This document shows positions 26,886-35,746 of a stretch of DNA of 64,000 bases, in pieces. Source of the DNA: Peptococcaceae bacterium (GTDB lineage Bacteria; Bacillota; Desulfitobacteriia; Desulfitobacteriales; Syntrophobotulaceae). Under the pieces are notes generated by a model, which saw only the letters and a list, made by a program, of their open reading frames with translations, was not told the DNA's origin and searched no databases. The position numbers and the translations under genes are program-made. Positions within the stretch are counted from its first letter, which is position 1. Each line of letters begins with the position of its first letter. The stretch spans positions 1-64,000 of the forward strand of contig JAAYUV010000008.1 in NCBI GenBank assembly GCA_012517475.1, written 5' to 3'.

Positions 26886-28357
26886 AAAAAATAACCGGTA
26901 TAAAGCGTTTGTTTCCTCCCGATTCCCTCCGTACCCAGTTGTTATCCCGTTATTTGGGTTTAATAGCCCTTTTGCTCATCGTAATTGGTTTCTTTCAATA
27001 TTTTCTCATGAGGGATTTTATCTACAAAAATAAAGCAGAAAGCATTCAAAGCCAGATTATAGCGGTTCCAAATGAAGCCTGGGGTCAGACAATATATGGT
27101 ATGTCAGACAGTATGCCGGCCCCGGGGCCGAACCGATTCCATTTTTTCATTGCTCCGGATGCCAAGATTGCCGTAATTGATGAAAATGGGAACTATTCCG
27201 TATTTGCTGATTCCACTGCCGGTGGGGAAATGCTTAAGCTTACACCGGAAGAATATAAGGCGGCCATGTTTTCCAAAAAGAGACTGAATTACAAAGTCAT
27301 CAACGATTCTTCCGGTCATGAACAGCTTCTTGTTTTGCAGCCTATAGGCAGAGGGCATGTTTCCGGTTTAGTACAAGTGAGCATTAACACGAAGCCTTTG
27401 ACCGACTTGCTGGTAGGACAGCTTGTTGTTTTTCTTTTATTATCTGTTTTAGCCTTGGGTGCCGGACTGCTTGCGTTTATCCCTGTTTTGAAAAAAACAC
27501 TCGTTCCGTTATCGAATATGATTCATACTGCCGAAGAAATAGATGCCGGGAATCTGACGAAACGGTTCCCTGTTCACCAGGGACAAATGGAGATTGACCG
27601 TTTATCGGAATCTTTTAACGGTATGCTGGAAAGACTGCAAATCTCTTTTGAAGCAGAAAAAGAGGCCAAGGAGCAGATGCGGCGTTTTGTAGCGGACGCA
27701 TCTCATGAACTGCGTACTCCTTTAACTTCGATTCATGGATTCTTGGAGGTCTTATTAAGGGGAGCCATGAAAGATTCGGATAAATTGCAGAAATCATTAA
27801 AGAGTATGTTTGCGGAGTCCGAACGTATGAAAAAGCTGGTTCAGGATCTTCTCCTCCTGGCCAAGATGGATCGTTCACCGAAAATCGAATTGAGTGAAGG
27901 AGAATTGGATCTTCTTCTTATGGATATGGAAACTCAGCTCAGACTCCTGGCTGGAAACCGTAAGGTGACGCTGGAATTGACTCCCCATCTTAGCTGTCTG
28001 TTTAACGAAGATAAAATAAAACAAGTGGTTTTAAATTTGTTTCATAATGCTGTACAGCATACAGATCCGATTTTGGGACAAATCGCGGTGTCATTGACCA
28101 AAGTCACAGATGGCATAGAACTGGCGGTGAGGGATAATGGATCCGGAATACCGGAAGAACACCAGCCCCACCTTTTTGAAAGGTTTTACCGGATAGACTC
28201 TTCGCGTACGCGAAAATACGGGGGTTCGGGGTTAGGATTGTCTATCACCAAGTCTATTATTGATCTCCATGGCGGAAGTATCCGGGTAGAAAGCCAACCG
28301 GATAAGGGCAGTGTTTTTTATGTTTATCTTCCCTCGTCCATTCCGGCCGTATTTTAA
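26882..28357 (+). CDS. Sensor histidine kinase with HAMP domain
   Basis: A 491-residue membrane kinase. Two membrane segments (about 22-43 and 176-200) enclose an extracytoplasmic sensor of about 130 residues. HAMP follows (about 201-253), then the H box SHELRTP with His275, the N box FHNAVQH, and G boxes DNGSGIP and GGSGLGLSI. ATG overlaps the response regulator stop (ATGA), so the two are translationally coupled. It probably senses envelope or secretion stress given the divergent htrA, but the ligand is unknown. A terminator follows directly. Confidence 0.9.
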   Translation: MKKITGIKRLFPPDSLRTQLLSRYLGLIALLLIVIGFFQYFLMRDFIYKNKAESIQSQIIAVPNEAWGQTIYGMSDSMPAPGPNRFHFFIAPDAKIAVIDENGNYSVFADSTAGGEMLKLTPEEYKAAMFSKKRLNYKVINDSSGHEQLLVLQPIGRGHVSGLVQVSINTKPLTDLLVGQLVVFLLLSVLALGAGLLAFIPVLKKTLVPLSNMIHTAEEIDAGNLTKRFPVHQGQMEIDRLSESFNGMLERLQISFEAEKEAKEQMRRFVADASHELRTPLTSIHGFLEVLLRGAMKDSDKLQKSLKSMFAESERMKKLVQDLLLLAKMDRSPKIELSEGELDLLLMDMETQLRLLAGNRKVTLELTPHLSCLFNEDKIKQVVLNLFHNAVQHTDPILGQIAVSLTKVTDGIELAVRDNGSGIPEEHQPHLFERFYRIDSSRTRKYGGSGLGLSITKSIIDLHGGSIRVESQPDKGSVFYVYLPSSIPAVF

Positions 28358-28381
28358 GGATAAAAATGTAGGGAATTTGCT

Positions 28382-28425
28382 AAAAAAGCACTTCTTCATC
28401 ATCGGAACGAAGAAGTGCTTTTTTT
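28382..28425 (+). terminator. Terminator after the histidine kinase gene
   Basis: Stem AAAAGCACTTCTTC/GAAGAAGTGCTTTT with an 11-nt loop and a T tract; it separates the two-component genes from the glycosylation operon. Confidence 0.85.
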
Positions 28426-28441
28426 AATAGACTACTCAAAT

Positions 28442-28518
28442 TTTCAGGAAACTTTCAGGTGATTCTAAAGAAATGTTCAGGTTGCATTAAGTTACGATTA
28501 AGGAATTTTGGTTATAGT
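28442..28518 (+). promoter_or_regulatory. Promoter of the glycosylation operon with phased TTCAG repeats
   Basis: TTTCAG (28442), TTTCAG (28453) and GTTCAG (28475) sit on an 11-bp phase, one slot (28464) being degenerate. They end about 33 bp before a TATAGT -10 (28513-28518) that lacks a good -35, as expected for an activated promoter. The same repeat occurs in front of the neighbouring regulator/htrA genes. Confidence 0.55.
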
Positions 28519-28555
28519 AAAAGAGAATTAGAATCTAAGGAGTGAAATCAGCGCC

Positions 28556-30535
28556 ATGGCATTATCGGATATAGCCAAAAACAGGCGTATCGATCCTTTG
28601 CTGATAGGAATCGCCTTGCTTGCGGCTTTTCTTAATATTTACGGAATTTGGAAAGACCAATTTGCCAATTCCTATTACACTGCAGCGGTTGCAAGCATGC
28701 TTCAAAGTTGGCATAACTTTTTTTATGCTTCCTTAGACCCGGGAGGATTCGTTACGGTGGATAAGCCTCCGGTTGCATTTTGGCTGCAGACTCTTAGTGC
28801 TTCCCTCTTGGGGCTTCACGGATGGAGTGTTATTTTGCCCCAGGCTTTAGCCGGAGTGGGGTCCGTTATACTGGTTTATGTTCTGGTTAAACCTTCTTTT
28901 GGGCAATGGGCTGCCAGGCTTGCAGCATTGGTGGCTGCCGGTACGCCGATTGCTATAGCGGTAAGCAGAACAAATAATGTAGACAGCCTGTTGGTATTTG
29001 TGCTTTTACTTGCTTCCTGGTTACTTTTTAAGGCGGCAAGAACTTCAAAATGGATTTGGTCACTTGCAGCTTTTGGGGTGATTGGTGTCGGTTTTAATGT
29101 TAAGATGCTGCAAGCATACATGATTTTACCGGCATTTTATTTGTTTTGCCTGATTGCTTTTAAAGCGGCTTGGCGAAGGAAACTCGGTATCCTTGCTGCT
29201 TCTACAGCGATACTCCTTGCAGTTTCTTTTTCCTGGCCCCTGATTGTTGACAGCGTTCCCAAAGAGAACCGGCCTTATATCGGAAGCAGCCAGACCAATT
29301 CCGTACTGGAGCTGGCATTCGGATACAACGGCCTTTCCCGTTTAACAGGAATGCGGGGACCGGGGCCCCAGGGGCAGGCCGATAATGGTCAGTCTATAGA
29401 TGGAAGGCAAAATCTAGACAATGGGGGGCAGAACTTCAGACCAGGTCAGGATGGTCCCCCCGGCAATGGAGCCCCTGGTCAGACGGCGCCTTTTAATGGG
29501 AATAACCCAAGAGGCCCAATGGGCGGAGGCGGCGGTGCTTTTAATACGGGTCAGCCCGGGCCACTGAGACTGTTTCAGTCACAACTGGCCGGACAGATCA
29601 GCTGGCTGCTTCCTCTGGCGTTATTTGGCGCAGGCAGTTTGCTCTTGGGAATAAGGCGCAGAGAACTAACCGACAAGGAGAAGGAAACTCTTTTTTGGCT
29701 CGCCTGGCTCTTACCTTGCATGGGATTCTTCAGCGTAGCCGGTTTCTTCCATTCTTATTATTTGATTATGCTGGCGCCTCCTATAGCTGCTCTTGTGGGA
29801 GCAGGATGGGCAGAAATCTATGGTTTTTACCGGGATCAGGATAATTGGAAAAAATGGTTCCTCCCTGTTGGGCTGTTGGCCGGCACCTTGTTTGAAATAT
29901 ATATGCTGATGCTCTATCAAGCGCAAACCGGAACGCTTTTGACAATAGTTGTTGGAGTATCGGGAATCGGACTATCTCTTCTGTTATGTTTGCTCCTGGT
30001 GAAGAGAAAACAATTAAAGTCTGTAGCTTGGGCAGCCATCCTGGTTCTGTTGGTTTCTCCTCTTTATTGGGCGGCAACACCTCTTCTCTATGGGGGAAAC
30101 AGTACACTGCCTGAGGCGGGGCCGCAGTTGCGTTCCTCGGCAAATCCGGACGGAATGCGTGGAATGAACCGGGAAAATGTAAATGCTGATTTGTTCGCTT
30201 ACCTGACCAAAAATAATACCGGAGAAAAATATTTATTTGCCACAACGGATTCCCATACGGCAGCGCCTTATATTATTCAAACGGGGCAGGCGGTTATGGC
30301 TATGGGCGGGTTCTCAGGTTCTGACCCGATTTTGACTGTAGAAAAGCTGCAAGAGATGATTCGAAACAAAGAAGTAAAATACTTCCTTCTTTCCTCAGGC
30401 GGTTTTGGAGGAAGAGGAAGCTCGGAAATTCTTCAGTTCATCCGGGAGAAGGGAAAAGAAATCCCACAGGAGAACTGGCAAGGCGCGGGAAGCACAACTG
30501 GTTCATTAACTCTCTATGAGGTTACACTGCAGTAA
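28556..30535 (+). CDS. GT39/ArnT-like membrane glycosyltransferase (YkcB-like)
   Basis: A 659-residue GT-C fold transferase using a polyprenyl-phosphate sugar. The first extracellular loop contains DPGGFVTVDKPPVAFW, where the Asp residues are the usual catalytic site. About ten or more membrane helices are followed by a C-terminal extracellular domain. Residues about 264-337 form a Gly/Pro/Gln/Asn-rich low-complexity loop outside the membrane. It is the first gene of a five-gene operon with GtrB, GtrA, GalU and a second transferase, comparable with the Bacillus ykcBC genes found near htrA. It likely glycosylates a wall polymer or lipid. The ribosome site AAGGAG is rather far (13 bp) from ATG. 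Confidence 0.8.
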   Translation: MALSDIAKNRRIDPLLIGIALLAAFLNIYGIWKDQFANSYYTAAVASMLQSWHNFFYASLDPGGFVTVDKPPVAFWLQTLSASLLGLHGWSVILPQALAGVGSVILVYVLVKPSFGQWAARLAALVAAGTPIAIAVSRTNNVDSLLVFVLLLASWLLFKAARTSKWIWSLAAFGVIGVGFNVKMLQAYMILPAFYLFCLIAFKAAWRRKLGILAASTAILLAVSFSWPLIVDSVPKENRPYIGSSQTNSVLELAFGYNGLSRLTGMRGPGPQGQADNGQSIDGRQNLDNGGQNFRPGQDGPPGNGAPGQTAPFNGNNPRGPMGGGGGAFNTGQPGPLRLFQSQLAGQISWLLPLALFGAGSLLLGIRRRELTDKEKETLFWLAWLLPCMGFFSVAGFFHSYYLIMLAPPIAALVGAGWAEIYGFYRDQDNWKKWFLPVGLLAGTLFEIYMLMLYQAQTGTLLTIVVGVSGIGLSLLLCLLLVKRKQLKSVAWAAILVLLVSPLYWAATPLLYGGNSTLPEAGPQLRSSANPDGMRGMNRENVNADLFAYLTKNNTGEKYLFATTDSHTAAPYIIQTGQAVMAMGGFSGSDPILTVEKLQEMIRNKEVKYFLLSSGGFGGRGSSEILQFIREKGKEIPQENWQGAGSTTGSLTLYEVTLQ

Positions 30536-30550
30536 GGAGGGAGAAAGTAT

Positions 30551-31516
30551 ATGAGTTTACCGGTTCAATATTCCATCGTTATCCCTGTCTATAATGAAGA
30601 AAAGGTGATTGAACAGACCTACGGGAGATTAAAAAATGTTATGGAATCGACAAAAGCGACTTATGAATTGATTTTTGTCGATGACGGGTCTGAAGATCTC
30701 ACTTCGGAAATAATAAAGAATCTGAGAAACCAGGATGAGACAATAAAACTTTTGAGTTTTTCCAGAAACTTTGGCCATCAGATAGCCATCACGGCGGGAA
30801 TGGACTATGCTTCAGGGGATGCTGTCATCGCCATTGATGCGGATTTACAGGATCCGCCGGAATTGATTCCGGAGATGATTGCGAAGTGGAAAGAAGGGTA
30901 TAAGGTAGTCTACGCCAAAAGAACGAAAAGAAAAGGGGAAACTTTCTTCAAAAAGCAGACAGCCCATCTCTTTTACCGTCTCCTTCATGCATCAACCGAT
31001 ATTGAAATCCCTGTGAATACCGGTGATTTTCGTCTCCTGGATAAAAAAGTATGTTCTCTTCTCAAAAAGTTACCTGAAAAAAACCGCTATGTTCGCGGAT
31101 TAGTAAGCTGGACCGGCTTCAGGCAGGTTGCGATAGAATATGAAAGAGACGAAAGGGTTGGCGGAGAGACCAAGTATACACTAAAGAAAATGTTTAAGCT
31201 TTCTTGGGATGGCCTCACCTCGTTTTCATTTAAACCCTTGGAGATTGCCAATTATTTTGGGATTACTCTTGTTCTGGCCGGTTTCGTTTACTTAGCTATT
31301 CTTCTTTGGCGGGAGTTCAGCTCAGTATCGTCCCTTTCCGGCTGGCAGGTAGTTTTAGATATCCAATTCCTGATGTCCGGGATTATTTTGACAACATTAG
31401 GGATTGTTGGGCAGTATATTGGCAGAATCTATGATGAGACAAGAGACAGGCCGTTGTATATTGTGGGAGAAACTTTTGGCTTAGGTAAAAAAGAGAGCCC
31501 CAGGGAAAAAGTATAA
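30551..31516 (+). CDS. GtrB/YkcC-like polyprenyl-phosphate glycosyltransferase (GT2)
   Basis: A 321-residue protein with an N-terminal GT2 domain (YSIVIPVYNEEKVI, FVDDGSEDLT, IDADLQDPPELI) and two C-terminal membrane helices (about 235-255 and 270-295). Such enzymes load a sugar from a nucleotide donor onto undecaprenyl phosphate on the cytoplasmic side. The product would be flipped, perhaps by the next gene's GtrA, and used by the GT39 enzyme upstream. The start is ATG with AAGGAGGG. It lies 15 bp after the previous gene. Confidence 0.85.
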   Translation: MSLPVQYSIVIPVYNEEKVIEQTYGRLKNVMESTKATYELIFVDDGSEDLTSEIIKNLRNQDETIKLLSFSRNFGHQIAITAGMDYASGDAVIAIDADLQDPPELIPEMIAKWKEGYKVVYAKRTKRKGETFFKKQTAHLFYRLLHASTDIEIPVNTGDFRLLDKKVCSLLKKLPEKNRYVRGLVSWTGFRQVAIEYERDERVGGETKYTLKKMFKLSWDGLTSFSFKPLEIANYFGITLVLAGFVYLAILLWREFSSVSSLSGWQVVLDIQFLMSGIILTTLGIVGQYIGRIYDETRDRPLYIVGETFGLGKKESPREKV

Positions 31517-31532
31517 GGAAAAGAGTATTACT

Positions 31533-31946
31533 ATGGTGATTAAGACAAAAAGACTGCCTATTCAATTTATTAAGTTTTGCCTTGTTGGGGTAATGAATAC
31601 CGGAGTGGATTTTACGGTCTTCGCTTTACTTTCTGTTTGGGGCCTGCCGTTGCCGGCAACACAATGTCTGGCTTATTCCTGCGGTATCATCAATAGTTTC
31701 CTGATGAACAGACGGTGGACATTTAACCAATTAGGTCCGGATATTAGTCAGCTGTTCCGGTTCTTCCTGTTAAACCTGTTCACCCTGTCGGTCACATACG
31801 GCTTATTAGCCGTGATGCATGATCGTCTGGGGATTTCCTTATTTGCATCGAAATCTTTGGTTACGGGAGTCGGCTTGGTAATTAACTTTGTCGGAAGCCG
31901 TCTCTGGGTTTTTCCGCAAACAAAAACGATCGTTGTAAAAAGCTAG
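31533..31946 (+). CDS. GtrA family membrane protein
   Basis: A 137-residue protein with four membrane helices and the GtrA pattern (FIKFCLVGVMNTGVDFTVF near the start, FLMNRRWTF in the middle). GtrA proteins are thought to flip polyprenyl-linked glucose or related sugars. It lies 16 bp after the GtrB gene, giving the usual GtrA-GtrB pair. The ribosome site is weak (GGAAAAGAG), so coupling with the upstream gene is likely. Confidence 0.85.
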   Translation: MVIKTKRLPIQFIKFCLVGVMNTGVDFTVFALLSVWGLPLPATQCLAYSCGIINSFLMNRRWTFNQLGPDISQLFRFFLLNLFTLSVTYGLLAVMHDRLGISLFASKSLVTGVGLVINFVGSRLWVFPQTKTIVVKS

Positions 31947-32036
31947 AACAATCGGGGAAGATTAATTAAGAACTGCAGGGGCAGAATAGGGAAAAAGTGA
32001 AAATGAAATTGCTAAAGAAGAAGGAGGGACTATCCT

Positions 32037-32942
32037 GTGAAAATTAAAAAAGCGGTAATTCCGGCAGCGGGGTTAGGGACAAGGTTTCTCCCCGCTACAA
32101 AAGCCCAGCCTAAAGAGATGCTGCCGATTGTAGATAAGCCTGCTATTCAATACATTGTGGAAGAAGCCGTTCAGGCCGGTATTGAGAGCATACTGATTGT
32201 TACCGGCCGCAATAAAAAAGCAATTGAAGACCATTTTGATAAATCGGTAGAGCTTGAACAACTGCTCTCGGCCAAAGGGAAAACCGACTTGCTGGCGGAA
32301 ATCCAGGGCATTAACGAAATGGCGAATATTCATTATATTCGCCAGAGGGAACCGTTGGGGCTGGGGCATGCTATTTTGTGTGCTGAACAATTTATCGGGG
32401 ACGAACCTTTTGCAGTCCTGCTCGGAGATGACATCATGACAGCAGATCCGCCGGCTTTACAACAACTTATTCAGGTTTATGAACAATACCAGACTACTGT
32501 AATCGGTGTTCAGCCTGTTTGTTCGGAAGATGTAAGCAAGTACGGTATCATCTCCGTTGAAAGACAGTTTGGCAGGCTTTTTCAGGTAAAGGATCTGGTT
32601 GAAAAGCCTGGTATTTCTAAAGCCCCATCTAATATAGCTATTATGGGAAGATACATTTTACAGCCGGGCATCTTCGCGGTCTTACGCAACCAGGAAAAAG
32701 GAGCAGGGGGCGAATACCAGCTTACTGACGCTTTGCGTGAGGTTTGTCACAGCGAAGGGCTTTTAAGTTTAGAACTACAGGGAGACCGATATGATGTCGG
32801 GGATAAGCTGGGATATATCCGGGCAATTATCGAAATGGGCCTGCGCAGAGAAGATTTACAGCCGCAATTATCGGAATATCTCCAGGAAGTCGCGCGAAGG
32901 CAGATGGCTAAAAAGCGTCCCCGGGTTGTCGGTCACTTGTGA
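32037..32942 (+). CDS. galU: UTP-glucose-1-phosphate uridylyltransferase
   Basis: A 301-residue nucleotidyltransferase. The signature is AAGLGTRFLPATKAQPKEMLPIVDKP (about residues 9-35), then LLGDDIM and YDVGDKLGYI. It makes UDP-glucose, the donor for GtrB and GalE. Start is GTG after GGAGGG. It overlaps the next frame by 4 bp at most. Together with galE it supplies UDP-glucose and UDP-galactose for the envelope glycosylation operon. Confidence 0.92.
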   Translation: MKIKKAVIPAAGLGTRFLPATKAQPKEMLPIVDKPAIQYIVEEAVQAGIESILIVTGRNKKAIEDHFDKSVELEQLLSAKGKTDLLAEIQGINEMANIHYIRQREPLGLGHAILCAEQFIGDEPFAVLLGDDIMTADPPALQQLIQVYEQYQTTVIGVQPVCSEDVSKYGIISVERQFGRLFQVKDLVEKPGISKAPSNIAIMGRYILQPGIFAVLRNQEKGAGGEYQLTDALREVCHSEGLLSLELQGDRYDVGDKLGYIRAIIEMGLRREDLQPQLSEYLQEVARRQMAKKRPRVVGHL

Positions 32943-32959
32943 TCCGGACTAAGGGGGAT

Positions 32960-34564
32960 ATGGCTGTGAAACTTAAAAAATATTGGCTTCCGGCAAGCTT
33001 GTTGGCAGTACTCATAGTATATGGATATCTGTTTGTATCCTCATCCGGTTTCGGTCATCGCAGTACGGAAAATTACACATCAACGAATAAAACAGTCCAG
33101 GCTGTCACTGGTGGAGGGACAAACCAACAAGTTGCAACTGTTTCAGGTCAATCAGCAGCAGACTCCGGACAAAGGCCAAGGGGACAGTTTTCGCCTGGTT
33201 CAATGCAGCCCGGGCAGGGTTTTAACGGCAGAATGGGTCAAGGGCAAAATACAGGCAGCAATAATTATGCGGTCCCGATTCTGTTCTTTTCTCTGGCTTT
33301 CTTTGGATTAGCCATCGCCGCTTATTTCCGGCTGAAAAAGAAAAAGACCGGGCTCAAACCGATCCCTGCTAAGGTACTGATCATTTTCTTATTCGCTATC
33401 GGCTTCTTGCTGAGGATCTTTCTGGCCGCGCTCGTTTATGGCCATTCTTCTGACCTAAGTTTATTCAGGAACTGGGCAAACGCTGCTGCCAATAATTTTT
33501 CCCAATTCTATTCGGGGCGAAATTCCAGTGATTATCCTCCTCTTTATATCTATGTTCTCTATCTGGTTGGAAAAGCAGCCGCTATCCCGGCGTTAAGCGC
33601 TCATTACACCTTGTTGTTGAAAATTCCATCTATCTTAGCCGACTTGGTCACTTCCTTCCTTATTTATAAACTTGCCAGGAAGTATCTTGCTTTAGAGTCG
33701 AGTATTCTCCTGGCAGCTTTTTATATTTTTAATCCGGCCGTATTAGTCAATTCAACCCTTTGGGGGCAGGTTGATTCATTTTTTACTTTAATCGTTGTCG
33801 CAGCTGTTTGCCTCCTGGCAGAAAAAAGAACCGCCTGGGCGGCTGTCCTATTCACATTGGCTGTGCTGATGAAGCCCCAGGGAATAATCTTTTTGCCTGT
33901 TCTCTTTTTCGAGCTGGTCAGGCAAAAGGACTTTCGTGTCCTTGGGAAGGCTCTGTTGATTTCTATCTTTACTGCGGCAATCATTGTTTTACCGTTTTCC
34001 CTGCAAATGGGCCCGTTATGGATCTTCCGGCTTTTTACGGGCACGCTGGGGGAATATCCCTATGCTTCGGTGAATGCATTTAATTTTTACAGTTTGCTTG
34101 GAGCCAACTATATCAATGACGGAACGCGGTTTTTCTTTATGACCTATCATACTTGGGGAATGATTTTCATCGTCGCGCTTACACTATTAGCCTGGTTGTT
34201 CTACCATAAAGGAAAAAATAGCGGATTTGCAGCTGCGGCCTCATTGCTTCTCATAACCGGAGTATTTACTTTTTCGGTGCGGATGCATGAAAGATACCTT
34301 TTTCCGGCTGTGGCGTTATCGATACTGGCTTTTATCTACCTTCGGGATAAAAGAATACTGTTCTTAAGTGCCGGTTTCAGCCTGACCAGCTATCTCAACA
34401 CCCACTTCATCCTCTTTACCTCAGGAAGAGGAATGAGTTCTGCCGTTTCTAACCCGGTGCTTCTAGGAACCTCCCTTGCGAATATCATCTTGTTTCTGTA
34501 CCTTGTGAAAGTTCTGTATGATATTCTTTTTAAGAAGAGACAATTATTTTTTGAAGCGAAGTGA
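32960..34564 (+). CDS. Membrane glycosyltransferase, GT-C mannosyltransferase-like
   Basis: A 534-residue polytopic protein with a signal-anchor, a periplasm-side low-complexity segment (about 65-105, QRPRGQFSPGSMQPGQG and following) and a GT-C core. The FNPAVLVNSTLWGQVDSFF motif and the SDYPPLYIYVLYL loop are typical of the DUF2029/mannosyltransferase-related proteins. The start is ambiguous: GTG 32939, ATG 32960 or GTG 32966; the last two fit the AAGGGGG site better. It is the last gene of the operon. It shares with the GT39 gene the unusual Gly/Gln/Pro-rich extracellular insert. Confidence 0.75.
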   Translation: MAVKLKKYWLPASLLAVLIVYGYLFVSSSGFGHRSTENYTSTNKTVQAVTGGGTNQQVATVSGQSAADSGQRPRGQFSPGSMQPGQGFNGRMGQGQNTGSNNYAVPILFFSLAFFGLAIAAYFRLKKKKTGLKPIPAKVLIIFLFAIGFLLRIFLAALVYGHSSDLSLFRNWANAAANNFSQFYSGRNSSDYPPLYIYVLYLVGKAAAIPALSAHYTLLLKIPSILADLVTSFLIYKLARKYLALESSILLAAFYIFNPAVLVNSTLWGQVDSFFTLIVVAAVCLLAEKRTAWAAVLFTLAVLMKPQGIIFLPVLFFELVRQKDFRVLGKALLISIFTAAIIVLPFSLQMGPLWIFRLFTGTLGEYPYASVNAFNFYSLLGANYINDGTRFFFMTYHTWGMIFIVALTLLAWLFYHKGKNSGFAAAASLLLITGVFTFSVRMHERYLFPAVALSILAFIYLRDKRILFLSAGFSLTSYLNTHFILFTSGRGMSSAVSNPVLLGTSLANIILFLYLVKVLYDILFKKRQLFFEAK

Positions 34565-34615
34565 GATATCAAAAAGATAGCAGGGTACTGCGAAAACTTT
34601 AAGTGAAACATATAA

Positions 34616-34642
34616 TCCGGGCCTGGCCCGGGCTTTCTATTA
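34616..34642 (+). terminator. Probable terminator of the glycosylation operon
   Basis: Stem CCGGGC/GCCCGG with a 3-nt loop (34617-34631), followed by GCTTTCTATT. Short but GC-rich. Confidence 0.5.
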
Positions 34643-34711
34643 TTGAACCAATTGCCCCGACAGAATATCAGAACACAATGGATTATCAAAAGTGATTGCA
34701 TCATTACAAAA

Positions 34712-34749
34712 TATTAATATTATTAATATGAGTATTAATAATATTAATA
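34712..34749. promoter_or_regulatory. 17-bp perfect AT-only palindrome, candidate operator
   Basis: Arms 34712-34728 and 34733-34749 are exactly complementary, with a TGAG centre. It ends 6 bp before the -35 box of a consensus promoter. Candidate binder: the DUF2089 zinc-ribbon/HTH protein encoded in the operon. Confidence 0.55.
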
Positions 34750-34755
34750 GAACAC

Positions 34756-34784
34756 TTGACAAAATGAATATATATAAATATTAT
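34756..34784 (+). promoter_or_regulatory. Consensus sigma-A promoter
   Basis: TTGACA (34756-34761), 17-bp spacer, TATTAT (34779-34784). It drives the three-gene operon starting at 34923, leaving a leader of about 130 nt. Confidence 0.75.
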
Positions 34785-34922
34785 TAAGATATCAGTTAAA
34801 TATATTAAAATGTTCTGGAATTAATGTTGATAAAATTAAAAATTGTTTTTGCGGGATGGAGCAAAAATTTATTGAGGACGTTATAGTTGTTATAAATAAG
34901 GAATTACGAAAAGGGTGATTGA

Positions 34923-35264
34923 ATGGCAAAAGCCAAAAAAATTAAAGTACGGGTCCGCAAAGGAAGGTGGTTTGTGCTTGTCCTTCCTGCCCTAAGTTTT
35001 AGGTTCCTGAAAAGGGTTTTGCGGTTTGGTTTAAAATTTGTTCCGAAAGATAAGGAATTGATTTTTGGAAATTATCAGGTAAACCATAGGTCAGATATCA
35101 AAGATCCCTGGGAGAAACATTTTCGTGTTGAAGAAGTAGAATGGAAGGAGTTGGCCAAGGATTTAGACCTCCTGTTCGATGAACTTGCGGCACTGGAACC
35201 TTTTGTGCTGGTTGAAGTTGAGGAAGAGACGGAGAATGTCTACGTGAAAATCGAAACGGTATAA
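34923..35264 (+). CDS. Small protein of unknown function, paired with DUF2089 gene
   Basis: A 113-residue protein with a very basic N-terminus (AKKIKVRVRKGRWFVLVLPALSFRFLKRVLRFGLKF) and acidic C-terminus (VLVEVEEETENVYVKIETV). I do not recognise a named family. The order of elements (beta strand, PALSF segment, helix, acidic beta strands) parallels the C-terminal part of the protein at 35747, so the two may be related. It begins with ATG about 6 bp after AAGGGTG and is the first gene of the operon. Confidence 0.6.
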   Translation: MAKAKKIKVRVRKGRWFVLVLPALSFRFLKRVLRFGLKFVPKDKELIFGNYQVNHRSDIKDPWEKHFRVEEVEWKELAKDLDLLFDELAALEPFVLVEVEEETENVYVKIETV

Positions 35265-35277
35265 GGTGGGATAACAA

Positions 35278-35643
35278 ATGAAGTATGAATTATTGGGAAA
35301 GTGTCCGGTCTGCGACAGCGATATGAAGGTAACGGAATTGACCTGCAATGCTTGCCACACTGTGATGAAAGGACAGTTCGAACCATGCAAATTCTGCAAA
35401 TTATCCAAACAACACAAGTATTTTATTGAAGTATTCATTAAGAACCGGGGAAATATTAAGGAGATCGAAAAGGAATTGGCAGTATCCTATCCCACAGTAC
35501 GAAATAAACTGGAGGAAGTTATTGAGGCCCTGGGCTATAAAGTGGATACGAAAGAGAGCAGCATCAACCGGAAAGAAGTTCTCGACAGGCTGAGTAAAGG
35601 TGAAATCAATAAAGAAGAAGCCTTAAAACTTCTTAGTGAATGA
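35278..35643 (+). CDS. DUF2089 protein, zinc ribbon plus helix-turn-helix
   Basis: A 121-residue protein. The N-terminal zinc ribbon is CPVC, CNAC and CKFC (about residues 9-41). The middle is an HTH-like segment (NIKEIEKELAVSYPTVRNKLEEVIEALGY), and the tail (RKEVLDRLSKGEINKEEALKLL) resembles the short helical SHOCT-like motif. It is a likely DNA-binding regulator of its own operon. It lies 13 bp after the previous gene and uses a GGTGGG-like ribosome site. Confidence 0.75.
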   Translation: MKYELLGKCPVCDSDMKVTELTCNACHTVMKGQFEPCKFCKLSKQHKYFIEVFIKNRGNIKEIEKELAVSYPTVRNKLEEVIEALGYKVDTKESSINRKEVLDRLSKGEINKEEALKLLSE

Positions 35644-35746
35644 TGAAAGCGGCAACTCACTTGATCTGAAGTGTGAAGTAAATAATCAAAAGAATACTGA
35701 AGATGTTAAGGATTAATATTATTGAAGAATAATGGAGGATGGTAAC

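Noticed and set aside
33721-34083. Overlapping antisense and plus-strand frames within the last glycosyltransferase gene
   Set aside because: They are shadows of a clearly coding membrane protein.
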